Source: Lachnospiraceae bacterium
GTDB lineage: Bacteria; Bacillota; Clostridia; Lachnospirales; Lachnospiraceae
DNA: 59,555 bases
Assembly (NCBI GenBank): GCA_017525525.1
Contig: JAFXSQ010000004.1
Location: 1 to 59,555, forward strand
Direction: 5' to 3'
A program made the position numbers and the translations under genes. The notes under the pieces were generated by a model, which saw only the letters and a list, made by a program, of their open reading frames with translations, ran no database searches and was not told the origin of the DNA. Shown one piece after another: positions 17,618 through 26,330 of the stretch (positions within the stretch are counted from its first letter, which is position 1; each line of letters begins with the position of its first letter).

Positions 17618-18632
17618 CCTGTTTTTCATAAGGAGGTTTTTGAGGCTTCTTGAGACCTTTTACACTCTTACAGCGTTCATATTCTTCGCGGAGTTGTTTT
17701 TTATAAAGAACGAAAACGGCGGAGGAGCTATATGTGTTGCAGCCTTCGTGATATGTGTATTGTCCTATGTGGTAAGAGAGCTTATGGACAGGGGAGTATT
17801 CATAATGCTTATACACATCGCTTTCGCAGCAATAGGCTTCGTACTTCCTTTTTCTCTTGCGGAAGGTGTACTGCTTATGATAATATGCGGACTGATGTGC
17901 GGCGGGGCCCTGATGTACCTGGGACGTGGCTGTACATTAAAGCCTTACGATGAGGCGCCTTGGGAGAAGATAGTGTTCACCGTGGTGATACATCTTATGG
18001 GCATATACCTGCAGAGTTCTCTTTTGATGAACATAAGCTATGCATGCACCATGCTGATCTTTATAAATTATCTCCTGGTACTCTACGCGGACGGAATAGA
18101 AAAGTACATGGAGTCCACGAAGGATGTGACCGGCCTTCCGGTAAGGTCGATGCTCACGGCAAATTCCTACATAGTCGGTTTTGTGGTTGTAATCCTGACA
18201 CTGGGGATGCTGCTCGGACAGGTGATAGATGTATCGGACTCCGTCGAAGCGATAAGAAAGCTACTTGTATCAACCGTGAAGGCGATCTTTTACTTCTTCA
18301 AGTATCTGTTCATTATGTTCATGTTTATTGTGGGTGGCAGGAATGATGATGAACTGGAGGCCGGAAAGGCGGCTCTTGCGGCTGCGGAAACCGAAGCAGG
18401 TGTCCTGGCGCAGGTGATTGACGCACTGATTAAGCTCGGTGTGACAGCAGTCGTATTATACTTTACGGTGAAGCTTCTGATACGCTTTGTAAAATGGCTT
18501 ATGGCAAAGCAGGTAAGATACGGGGATGTAGTTGAGTCCCTTACCGAGGGGAGACTTAAGGATAAGGGAGACAGGGACGGAGGAGAAAAGCGCAGGTTAT
18601 GCTTTATGAGAACACCTGAGGAGACCGCGTGA
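17607..18632 (+). CDS. Polytopic membrane protein of the MoxR operon, truncated by an in-frame TGA
   Basis: 341 aa from the ATG at 17607 (GGAGG about 10 bases upstream). About seven hydrophobic segments are visible, e.g. VAAFVICVLSYVV, LLMIICGLMCGGALMYL, YIVGFVVVILTLGMLLG and AIFYFFKYLFIMFMFIVGG. The last part (from ~300) is soluble and basic. It ends MRTPEETA-stop. The same frame continues after the TGA for 68 codons with the sequence expected of a DUF4129-type C-terminus, so the protein seems cut short (see next entry). No transglutaminase domain is present, though MoxR operons often have one. The role is unknown. Position next to moxR and DUF58 genes implies membership of that envelope complex. 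Confidence 0.8.
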   Translation: MKRSLFFIRRFLRLLETFYTLTAFIFFAELFFIKNENGGGAICVAAFVICVLSYVVRELMDRGVFIMLIHIAFAAIGFVLPFSLAEGVLLMIICGLMCGGALMYLGRGCTLKPYDEAPWEKIVFTVVIHLMGIYLQSSLLMNISYACTMLIFINYLLVLYADGIEKYMESTKDVTGLPVRSMLTANSYIVGFVVVILTLGMLLGQVIDVSDSVEAIRKLLVSTVKAIFYFFKYLFIMFMFIVGGRNDDELEAGKAALAAAETEAGVLAQVIDALIKLGVTAVVLYFTVKLLIRFVKWLMAKQVRYGDVVESLTEGRLKDKGDRDGGEKRRLCFMRTPEETA

Positions 18633-18839
18633 AGAGCATATAAGCTCAGGGTGCTGCGGCATCGCGATACATTTATCCCGGATAAGACCATGACCTGCGG
18701 GGATATAAAAGAGATAATAGACGGGCGCGAGCTCGATGATATAACAGAGTTAAGCGGACTCTACGAGCAGGTTAGATACGGGGCGAAGCCCTGTGACCGT
18801 GAGACCGCGAAAAAAATGACAAATCTGTCCAGGATGTAG
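18633..18839 (+). pseudogene. In-frame C-terminal remainder of the preceding membrane protein
   Basis: Directly after the TGA at 18630-18632, the same frame reads RAYKLRVLRHRDTF and continues to YEQVRYGAKPCDRETAKKM before a TAG at 18837-18839. A charged RRAYK..LRHR start and a ..LYEQVRYG end fit the C-terminal domain of DUF4129-like proteins. TGA differs from CGA (Arg) by one transition, and Arg would restore ETARRAYK. A GTG at 18651 exists without a good ribosome site. A nonsense mutation, a sequence error or read-through could explain it; I favour the first two. Confidence 0.65.
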
Positions 18840-18967
18840 TTAAAATTCATCAGACATAAACAGATAAGTTTATTCGAGGCGCGAGGAGCATGTGTTTTGA
18901 GGGAGTATCGACCGAAAAACACATGTCCGGGAGACGAGCCATAATCTTGGTGTCTGATGAATTTTAA
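18840..18967. other. 128-nt nested inverted-repeat element before fumC
   Basis: A perfect 17-bp inverted repeat (TTAAAATTCATCAGACA at 18840-18856 with its complement at 18951-18967) encloses a second perfect 10-bp pair, CATGTGTTTT (18889-18898) with AAAACACATG (18916-18925). Between them GAGGCGCGAGGAG and GGGAGACGAGCC flank the inner stem. It fills the gap between the MoxR operon and fumC and could be a structured RNA, a terminator/leader or a small mobile element. No known RNA class was recognised. Confidence 0.6.
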
Positions 18968-18990
18968 CGTAATATTAGGAGGAAAAAGAA

Positions 18991-20367
18991 ATGGAATTTC
19001 GAGAAGAACACGACTCTATGGGTACGGTTATGGTGCCGGCCGACAAATACTGGGGAGCACAGACGGAGCGAAGCCGTATGAATTTCCCGATAGGAGTGGG
19101 AAGGGAGACCATGCCCGTCGAGATAATAAAGGCTTTTGGCATACTTAAGGAGGCTGCAGCGAGGGTAAACCATGAGCTTAAACCCGACAAGATGACCGAT
19201 AAGAAGCTTGAGGCCATAATACAGGCCTGCGACGATATAAGGAATGATAAGCTTGACGGTAACTTCCCTCTGGTGGTGTTCCAGACCGGAAGCGGAACCC
19301 AGTCCAATATGAATGTCAATGAGGTAATAGCGGGAAGAGGCAATGAGATTTTAGGCGAAAAGCTGCTTCATCCGAATGACGATATCAACATGAGCCAGTC
19401 GAGCAACGATACGTATCCTACGGCCATGCATATCGCAGCGGTGCTTGAGCTTGAGAACGGGGTAATCCCGGCGATAGATGAGCTTGTAAGCACCTTGGAG
19501 CGTCTTGAAGCGGAGAATGCTGATGTAGTTAAGAGCGGGCGCACACACCTTCAGGATGCGGTTCCCATAAGCTTTGCCCAGGAGATAAGCGGCTGGCGTA
19601 CCTCGCTTTTACAGGCAAGGAAGATGATAGGAATGGCGGCCGATCAGCTTAAATATCTTGCGCTTGGCGGCACGGCGGTCGGTACGGGATTAAACGCTCC
19701 CGCAGGTTTTGACGTAAAGGTTGCGGAGGAAGTGAGCGGGCTTTCGGGTATAAGCTTTAAGACTGCCGAGAATAAATTCCATGCCCTTTCCTCCAAGGAT
19801 GAGATGGTTTTTGCTCATGGTGCGTTAAAGTCGCTTGCTGCTGACATGATGAAGATGGCAAATGATGTAAGGTGGCTTGCCAGCGGCCCGAGATGCGGTC
19901 TCGGTGAGATTACCATCCCCGAAAATGAACCGGGAAGTTCAATTATGCCGGGCAAGGTTAACCCGACACAGTGTGAGCAGGTGACCATGGTTGCTGTTCA
20001 GGTTATGGGCAATGACGCTGCGGTCGGTATTGCGGCTTCACAGGGCAATTTTGAGTTAAATGTATTTATGCCTGTCATAGCCTACAACTTCCTTCAGTCA
20101 GCCAGACTGCTTAAGGATTCTTTGAGAGCCTTCAACAATAACTGTGCTTACGGCATCAAGGCCAACAGGGAGAAGATGAGAAGCAATCTTCACAACTCGC
20201 TGATGCTTGTTACGGCGCTTAATCCCTATATAGGATATGAAAATGCGGCAAAGACCGCAAAGCTTGCCTACAAGGAGAATATATCGCTTAAGGAAGCCTG
20301 CGTTAAGCTGGGGTTCTTAAGCGAGGAGAAGTTTGATGAGGTATTCAAACCGGAGGAGATGATATAA
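18991..20367 (+). CDS. fumC: Fumarate hydratase, class II
   Basis: 458 aa, normal for the iron-free tetrameric enzyme interconverting fumarate and (S)-malate. Motifs: WGAQTERSRMNFPIG near the N-end, TGSGTQSNMNVNE, SSNDTYPTAMHIA, SGRTHLQDAVPI with the catalytic His, and the signature GSSIMPGKVNPTQCE with the catalytic Ser. TAGGAGG lies about 9 bases before the ATG. The stop overlaps the pyrC start by one base, so the two are coupled. The 5' side has the nested inverted-repeat element. Confidence 0.96.
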   Translation: MEFREEHDSMGTVMVPADKYWGAQTERSRMNFPIGVGRETMPVEIIKAFGILKEAAARVNHELKPDKMTDKKLEAIIQACDDIRNDKLDGNFPLVVFQTGSGTQSNMNVNEVIAGRGNEILGEKLLHPNDDINMSQSSNDTYPTAMHIAAVLELENGVIPAIDELVSTLERLEAENADVVKSGRTHLQDAVPISFAQEISGWRTSLLQARKMIGMAADQLKYLALGGTAVGTGLNAPAGFDVKVAEEVSGLSGISFKTAENKFHALSSKDEMVFAHGALKSLAADMMKMANDVRWLASGPRCGLGEITIPENEPGSSIMPGKVNPTQCEQVTMVAVQVMGNDAAVGIAASQGNFELNVFMPVIAYNFLQSARLLKDSLRAFNNNCAYGIKANREKMRSNLHNSLMLVTALNPYIGYENAAKTAKLAYKENISLKEACVKLGFLSEEKFDEVFKPEEMI

Positions 20368-21641
20368 TGATTCTGATCAAAAACGGAAGAGTGGTTGATC
20401 CCGTTACGGGAACCGATGAGGTCCTTGATGTGCTTGTCGGTGAAAACATGATAGCAAGGGTTGAAAAGAGTATTCCGGAAAGCGAGATGGCAGAGGATAC
20501 AAAGGTGATTGACGCTGCCGGTCTCTGCGTGACACCGGGCCTGGTTGACGCTCATGTACATTTTCGTGATCCGGGATTTACTTATAAAGAGGATATCGAG
20601 AGCGGCGCAAAGGCTGCCGCAAAAGGCGGAGTGACGACGGTTATCTGCATGGCGAACACAAAGCCTGTGGTGGATAATGTCGAGACCCTTTCATATATAC
20701 AGGAAAAGGGAGAGAAGACCGGTATACATGTGCTTCAGACCGCAACCGTGACTAAGGGCATGGAAGGAAAGGAGCTTGTAGATATGGAGCTGCTCGCGCA
20801 AAACGGAGCGGCAGGCTTTACCGATGATGGTCTTCCGATAATGGATGCAAAGCTCTTATATGAGGCTATGCTTAAAGCCAAAGAGCTTGACCTTCCCATA
20901 AGCCTGCACGAGGAGGATCCGGCGTTTATAAAGCAGCCCGGAGTAAATATGGGCAAGGTGTCTAATCAGTTAGACTACGGCGGAGCTTCAAGAACTGCCG
21001 AGGATGTGATGGTGGCTCGTGATTGCGCGCTTGCAATCGAGACCGGTGCGAGCGTGTGCATTCAGCATATAAGCTCCAAGAACAGCGTGGCCTTTGTCAG
21101 AGCGGCAAAGCAGCTTGGAAGCGATGTTCACGCCGAGGCTACGCCGCATCATTTCACACTGACCGAGGAAGCGGTTATAAAATACGGAACAAACGCGAGG
21201 ATGAACCCGCCTGTCAGAACCGAGGAGGACAGACTTGCCATAATAGAAGGAATTAAAGACGGAACCATAGACATGATCGTGACGGACCATGCTCCCCACA
21301 GCGAGGAGGAAAAGAAAAGACCGCTCGACAAGGCACCGAGCGGAATAACCGGACTTGAGACCTCCCTTGCCTTAGGAATAAAGGAGCTTGTCCAGCCCGG
21401 TCATATATCTTTGATAAAGCTTATAGAGCTTATGAGTAAAAAACCGGCGGAGTTCTACCGTCTTATCCCGGAAAGCATTCGCCCGGGAGAGCCGGCGGAC
21501 ATAATTATCTTTGGTGAAAATGAACTCTGGACCTTTGACGAACATGCATCAAAGGCCGGGAACAGCCCTTTTACCGGCTGGGAACTCCCGGGCAGAATGC
21601 ACTATTGTATATGTGGCGGCAAGATCGTCTACGAGGGGTAA
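20367..21641 (+). CDS. pyrC: Dihydroorotase (class I)
   Basis: 424 aa. Zn amidohydrolase making dihydroorotate from carbamoyl-aspartate in pyrimidine synthesis. DAHVHFRDPG carries the HxH metal ligands, MANTKPVVDN the substrate loop, a His in SLHEED and HISSK complete the metal site, and TDHAPHSEEEK holds the catalytic Asp. Length and order match bacterial PyrC/PyrX of about 425 aa. Coupled to fumC by TAATG. The 34 bases to the convergent ABC gene contain no clear terminator. Confidence 0.95.
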   Translation: MILIKNGRVVDPVTGTDEVLDVLVGENMIARVEKSIPESEMAEDTKVIDAAGLCVTPGLVDAHVHFRDPGFTYKEDIESGAKAAAKGGVTTVICMANTKPVVDNVETLSYIQEKGEKTGIHVLQTATVTKGMEGKELVDMELLAQNGAAGFTDDGLPIMDAKLLYEAMLKAKELDLPISLHEEDPAFIKQPGVNMGKVSNQLDYGGASRTAEDVMVARDCALAIETGASVCIQHISSKNSVAFVRAAKQLGSDVHAEATPHHFTLTEEAVIKYGTNARMNPPVRTEEDRLAIIEGIKDGTIDMIVTDHAPHSEEEKKRPLDKAPSGITGLETSLALGIKELVQPGHISLIKLIELMSKKPAEFYRLIPESIRPGEPADIIIFGENELWTFDEHASKAGNSPFTGWELPGRMHYCICGGKIVYEG

Positions 21642-21675
21642 GACAAAGTATCGCACTTGATTTACATCCCTTGAC

Positions 21676-23445
21676 TTACGCGGCCTGTGCGGTGTAAAGC
21701 CTGTAGTAGAATCCTTTTTTCGCCATGAGCTCGTCATGGGTTCCGCTCTCCATGATGCCGCCGTCATCTATATAGAGTATCCTGTCGCAGTTTCTTATGG
21801 TTGAGAGACGGTGCGCTATTATAAATGATGTACGGCCTTTGAGCATGGTATTAAGACCTTCCTGAAGCGATTTCTCAGTAGCGACATCTATGCTTGAGGT
21901 TGCTTCATCCAAGATCAGTATAGCGGGATCGGAGAGTATGGTTCTTGCAAAGGAGACAAGCTGTTTTTCTCCTTCACTCAAGGATGAACCTCTCTCGTTA
22001 ACTTCGGTATCATAGCCGTTGGGCATGCTGCTGATAAAGCTGTCTGCGCAAGCAAGCGCGGCAGCTTTTTTTATGTCCTCGTCGGTGGCGTCAAGCCTTC
22101 CGTAACGGATATTATCGTTAATAGTTCCGGAGAAGATAAAGGAATCCTGCATCATGATGCCCATCTGCGTGCGGAGGCTTGAAAGAGTAACCTCTTTTAT
22201 ATCGTGGCCGTCGATGGTGATTCTTCCGCTGCCGGCGTCATAGAAGCGGGAGATGAGGTTGACTATGGTGCTCTTTCCGGCACCCGTTGGACCTACTAAG
22301 GCAATGCTTTCTCCGGGTTCGGCCGTAAATGAGACGCTGTGCAGAACCTCCTTGTCATCTTCGTAAGAAAAGCTTACGTTCTCGAAACATACCCGTCCTT
22401 TGACCGGGGGAAGTGCTTCGGCACCGTCTTTGTCCTTTATGGTTACGGGCTCATCGATGGTTTCAAATATCCTCTCGAGATAAGCTATGTTGTTGATGAA
22501 GTTGTTGAAGGTATTGCCTAAGTTCATTATGGGCTGCCAGAAGTAAGCCGCATAGCTTGATATGGCTACTATGGTGCCGAGGGATTTGCTGCCATGACCG
22601 AAGAGGATAAGACCGAATATGAATATACACGCTCTTATGAATACCGAGATGGTATCTATCCCGGGCCACACTAGGTTTGAGTACCTGACAGCGGTTTTCC
22701 AGGTCTTCCTGCAGTCCTCCGAAAGCTTCTCGAAGGTCTTCTTGTTCTCGTCCTCCCGGGCGAACATCTGCGTGACCGCAGCACCGGTTATATTCTCCTG
22801 GAGATAGGCATTGAGGTTTGAATTCTTGTTCGATACCGCCTGCCATGCTTTTCGCTGTTTGTTTTTGATCCAAAGCATAAAGAAGGCAAGTATGGGGACG
22901 CCGAACATTACCACGGAAGCGAGCTGTACGTCTACGGCATACATAAATCCGATTATAAAAAGCAGATTGAAGCCCTCGAGCACTATTGTGACTAATCCAT
23001 TAGACAACATATCCGACACAGAGTTGACATAGTTTACAACCCTTATCAGTATCTTGCCGTGAGGACGGTTGTCATAGTATGTGAAGGGAAGCTCCTGAAG
23101 ATGGGCGAAGAGATCCTTTCTGATATCATATATTATGTCCTGGCTGACATTGGCCATGATATAGCTTCGGACGGTTGTAAACACGATGCTTAATGCGTAA
23201 ACGCCGGCGAGCAGAGCTGTGAGTGAGAGCAGCATGCCCTTGTCGTCTGCGGGAACGGCCACGTCTAAAGCGCGTCTTACTATGACCGGTGCTATTAAGC
23301 CGAAGGCTCCTCCGAGTCCGCTTAAGGTAAGAGCAAGGATCATGAGCTTTATGTACTTTTTGATGTAGCCCGAGGCACGGAGCAGATGCTTTATGTTAAA
23401 AGGCTCTATAAGCTCCTCGTCCTCTTTGAAGGTGTTTCTTGCCAT
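21676..23445 (-). CDS. ABC exporter half-transporter, partner with the intact catalytic ATP site
   Basis: 589 aa. Six TM helices (~35-330) of the type I exporter fold, then an ATPase domain: Walker A GPTGAGKSTIV, signature SSLSEGEKQLVSFAR (LSEGE in place of LSGGQ), Walker B ILILDEATSSID with the catalytic Glu, H-loop IIAHRLSTI. It pairs with the upstream gene (31-base gap) as a MdlAB/BmrCD-like heterodimer. Its Walker A/B and H-loop make the competent site with the partner's LSGGQ, whereas its odd signature belongs to the degenerate site. GGGAG precedes the ATG. Lipid or drug export is usual in the family; the substrate here is unknown. Confidence 0.92.
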   Translation of the reverse strand: MARNTFKEDEELIEPFNIKHLLRASGYIKKYIKLMILALTLSGLGGAFGLIAPVIVRRALDVAVPADDKGMLLSLTALLAGVYALSIVFTTVRSYIMANVSQDIIYDIRKDLFAHLQELPFTYYDNRPHGKILIRVVNYVNSVSDMLSNGLVTIVLEGFNLLFIIGFMYAVDVQLASVVMFGVPILAFFMLWIKNKQRKAWQAVSNKNSNLNAYLQENITGAAVTQMFAREDENKKTFEKLSEDCRKTWKTAVRYSNLVWPGIDTISVFIRACIFIFGLILFGHGSKSLGTIVAISSYAAYFWQPIMNLGNTFNNFINNIAYLERIFETIDEPVTIKDKDGAEALPPVKGRVCFENVSFSYEDDKEVLHSVSFTAEPGESIALVGPTGAGKSTIVNLISRFYDAGSGRITIDGHDIKEVTLSSLRTQMGIMMQDSFIFSGTINDNIRYGRLDATDEDIKKAAALACADSFISSMPNGYDTEVNERGSSLSEGEKQLVSFARTILSDPAILILDEATSSIDVATEKSLQEGLNTMLKGRTSFIIAHRLSTIRNCDRILYIDDGGIMESGTHDELMAKKGFYYRLYTAQAA

Positions 23446-23476
23446 ATTGTTAATCTCCCGTAAGTTGTAGGTCGCT

Positions 23477-25270
23477 TTATTCGGTTCCCATCTGAAGCTT
23501 TACAAGCTCGCTATAATAACCGTTCCTTATCGTAAGCTCTTCATGGGTGCCTGCCTCGGTGATACGGCCGTCCTTCAATACTATGATTCTGTCGGCGGTC
23601 CGTGCTGTCGAGACCCGCTGCGCAATGATCAGCTTCGTACAGAAGAAGGGCAGTTCGGACAGAGACTTTCTTATCTCGTTTTCGGTCTCGGAATCCACAG
23701 CCGATGTCGTGTCGTCTAATATAAGTATCGATGGACGGACGGCTAAGGCGCGAGCAAGCGATATGCGCTGCTTTTGACCGCCCGAAAGTCCAACGCCTCT
23801 TTCGCCCACCACGGTATCGTAGCCGTCAGGCAGGGCTTCTATAAATCTTGAAGCAGCAGACAGTCCCGCAAACTGCATGACCTCTTCTCTTGTAAGCCGG
23901 CTGTCACCGTAAGCGATATTGCCTTCTATAGTGTCGGAATAGAGCAGTACCTCCTGTGAGGCCAGTCCGATATTCTTTCTCAGTGTCTTTAGAGAATAGT
24001 CAGTGATCGGAACATCATCTATAAGTATGCTGCCACCGGTCGGAGTGAAGAACCTCGGAATGAGCTGAATCAAAGTGCTCTTTCCGCAACCGGTCTCTCC
24101 CATGATTGCAATCGTCTGTCCGGGCTCGATCGTAAAGGATACATTTTTAAGAACCTCCTTTGAGCCGTCCGCGTAGGAGAAGGAAACATCTCTGAATTCA
24201 AGCTTTCCGCTAAAGCGTTCCGGGTCATTTACCGCACCTTCTTTGTCTTTGATCTGAGGTTCTGATTCATAGATCTCGATAACCTTGTCGCAGGCTGCCG
24301 CAAAGCGCTGGAATTCGTTCATGATATTGCCCATAAGTCTCATGGGGTTGGATATGGCCCATATCAGTCCGGAGATAGCCACATACTCACCCATGGAAAG
24401 CTCACCGCTCATTAAGAATAATCCGCCGACTAAGAGCATCAGCAAAGGCATAAGGTTGGCAAAGGTTTCCACGTATGGGAAGAAATGTATCCAGACCATA
24501 GCCGTCTTTTTGTTGGTTTCTTTATAATCCGTATTGGATTTGTCAAATCGTGCTATCTCATAATGTTCGCGTGCAAAAGCCTTCACAACTCTGTTGCCGG
24601 AGATATTCTCCTGCGCGATAGTATTCATATCGGCAAGCTTTTCTCTTAGTCGTTCGTGCATGGGGCCGACACTTTTTTTGAATAAGACAATGATCATGAA
24701 AAGCAATGGTGATACCGCGAGCAGTGTGAGGGCCATCTTTACATTTATTATGAGAAAATAAACCGCGGCTGCAAGGTAGAGTGAGAAGGACTCGACAATA
24801 GCCCTTACCACCCATGCAAGCATATGTCTTATGGCATCGAGGTCGCCGGTAACTCTTGTCATCAGATCTCCGGTGCGGTATGTTCGATAGAAAGTCATAT
24901 CCTGCCGCTGTATCCTGTCGTAGAGGTAATTTCTTACGTTGTACAGAACCTTTTGCGATACATGTTCGTAGGTCATACAGTCGAAATACACAATCACGGT
25001 GCGAAGTATCGTAAGTCCGACCATAAGCAGGATCAGTGTAAAGAAGACATCCCTGTGAAGCTTCAGGTTCTGAGCGGCGTCCTCGCCGGTAAGAAAGCGG
25101 TCTACTATCTCGCCGGAAAAGTAGGGAACTGTGAGCTGCATCACATTGTACAGTACGGTGCCTAAGATAGCGACAAGGTAGAGAGCACGGCTTCCCTTCA
25201 GATTGTCGTAAAGCCATCTCATGCGCTTGTTTTTGTTATTTGCTTTTTTATCTTTATTATCTGTTCTCAT
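23477..25270 (-). CDS. ABC exporter half-transporter, partner with a degenerate ATP site
   Basis: 597 aa from the ATG at 25270; a longer frame to 25315 would need a TTG without ribosome site. After a Lys/Asn-rich N-end come six TM helices, then an ATPase domain: Walker A GETGCGKSTL, a normal signature GLSGGQKQRISLARA, but Walker B ILILDDTTSAVD has Asp for the catalytic Glu and the H-loop IIAQRVSTA has Gln for His. Both changes mark the regulatory site in heterodimeric exporters (TM287/288 type). It is the first gene of the two-gene unit and is divergent from the AraC gene, whose product may control it. Confidence 0.9.
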   Translation of the reverse strand: MRTDNKDKKANNKNKRMRWLYDNLKGSRALYLVAILGTVLYNVMQLTVPYFSGEIVDRFLTGEDAAQNLKLHRDVFFTLILLMVGLTILRTVIVYFDCMTYEHVSQKVLYNVRNYLYDRIQRQDMTFYRTYRTGDLMTRVTGDLDAIRHMLAWVVRAIVESFSLYLAAAVYFLIINVKMALTLLAVSPLLFMIIVLFKKSVGPMHERLREKLADMNTIAQENISGNRVVKAFAREHYEIARFDKSNTDYKETNKKTAMVWIHFFPYVETFANLMPLLMLLVGGLFLMSGELSMGEYVAISGLIWAISNPMRLMGNIMNEFQRFAAACDKVIEIYESEPQIKDKEGAVNDPERFSGKLEFRDVSFSYADGSKEVLKNVSFTIEPGQTIAIMGETGCGKSTLIQLIPRFFTPTGGSILIDDVPITDYSLKTLRKNIGLASQEVLLYSDTIEGNIAYGDSRLTREEVMQFAGLSAASRFIEALPDGYDTVVGERGVGLSGGQKQRISLARALAVRPSILILDDTTSAVDSETENEIRKSLSELPFFCTKLIIAQRVSTARTADRIIVLKDGRITEAGTHEELTIRNGYYSELVKLQMGTE

Positions 25271-25381
25271 GGTCTTCCTGCCTGTTTTTTGAAAATGCTT
25301 GTGATAATATAGCAACTAAGGCTTTTTTGTGCTATAATGGTGCTATAAAAAAGTATAATAAATCTATTATGAGGATAGAAA

Positions 25382-26263
25382 ATGAAAGGTTTATTCGAGT
25401 ATAACGACAGACTCAATGCGCCTATAGAAGCGTTCACTTGTGACAAGGAGAGTATGAGCCTTCCGGTGGAGGCTCACTGGCACTACTATATGGAGCTTAT
25501 ATACATGACCTCGGGTACCGTGCACATAAGCTGTAATGAGAAGGAGTTTGAACTTAAAGAGGGCACTATGCTGATCATACCTCCACAGACGGTGCACAGC
25601 ATCTACTGTGACGAGGATTCCGACTATCATTACATCTGTATAAAGTTCAACACCGTAAGGCTTCAGTTTGTCGAAAGCTATCTGCCTAATCCGGCGATAT
25701 TATTCCGATCTATTTTAAAGCAACCAAATCCGCCGCTTGCCTTTACCGCGGAGGATCTGGACGAGCCAAGGCTTCGTGACTATTTTGAAAAATCGGTCGA
25801 GGAGGTAAGGAATAAGGACTACGGTTACAACACCCTTGTATATTCCATGCTCTCCGGGCTTGTTATAAGGATTATAAGATACTGGTTTGCGATGGGACTT
25901 ACCATAGCTCCGAAGACTCACACGGATGCGGAAAACTATTCCATTGAGGATGTCATAAGCTATATCGACGGCCATGCTCATGAGAATATAAGCGTAAATA
26001 CTCTTGCCGAAATGTGCCATATGAGCTATTCCTATTTCGCCAAGGTATTCCGAGAGCAGTACGGACAGAGCTGCAAGCAGTATATAGAATTCATAAGGCT
26101 GTGCAAGGCGGAGAACCTGCTTTTGTTCACAGACAGGGATCTGACTGCGATAGCTGCGGACACCGGCTTTTCCGATTGCAGCCACCTTATCAGGTGCTTT
26201 AAGAAAAACTATGGCACGACGCCAAAACAGTACCGGCTCGCGCATAGCAGCGTCAGAAGCTGA
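25382..26263 (+). CDS. AraC-family transcriptional regulator
   Basis: 293 aa. N-terminal cupin-like sensing domain (HWHYYMELIYMTSGTVHI ... GTMLIIPPQTVHSIY) and a C-terminal double helix-turn-helix from ~190: INVSVNTLAEMCHMSYSYFAKVF-type first HTH and LTAIAADTGFSDCSHLIRCF second, ending TTPKQYR, the family hallmark. It should bind a small ligand and DNA. The 111-base gap to the divergent ABC exporter contains two TATAAT sequences (25333 and 25354) but no matching -35 that I can support. The ribosome site is weak (GAGGAT). Control of the exporter is an inference from position. Confidence 0.9.
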   Translation: MKGLFEYNDRLNAPIEAFTCDKESMSLPVEAHWHYYMELIYMTSGTVHISCNEKEFELKEGTMLIIPPQTVHSIYCDEDSDYHYICIKFNTVRLQFVESYLPNPAILFRSILKQPNPPLAFTAEDLDEPRLRDYFEKSVEEVRNKDYGYNTLVYSMLSGLVIRIIRYWFAMGLTIAPKTHTDAENYSIEDVISYIDGHAHENISVNTLAEMCHMSYSYFAKVFREQYGQSCKQYIEFIRLCKAENLLLFTDRDLTAIAADTGFSDCSHLIRCFKKNYGTTPKQYRLAHSSVRS

Positions 26264-26270
26264 CAAGACC

Positions 26271-26322
26271 GACCGGGCAGGATTGCTTTAGCAATCGTGC
26301 CAATACATATTATACGAGGAGG
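26271..26322 (+). repeat. Module E (copy E0) supplying a ribosome binding site
   Basis: GACCGGGCAGGATTGC-TTTA-GCAATCGTGCC hairpin followed by ATACATATTATACGAGGAGG. The final AGGAGG is the Shine-Dalgarno of the gene at 26331. Same module as 49797, 51561, 51653 and 51790. Confidence 0.75.
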
Positions 26323-26330
26323 ATTCTTTC

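Noticed and set aside
18630-18632. TGA read as selenocysteine
   Set aside because: Context is a basic soluble tail, not a redox site; a CGA-to-TGA change explains it better.
25299-25359. Promoters in the AraC/ABC divergent gap
   Set aside because: Two TATAAT sequences are present but no -35 at the right distance, so I did not list a promoter.
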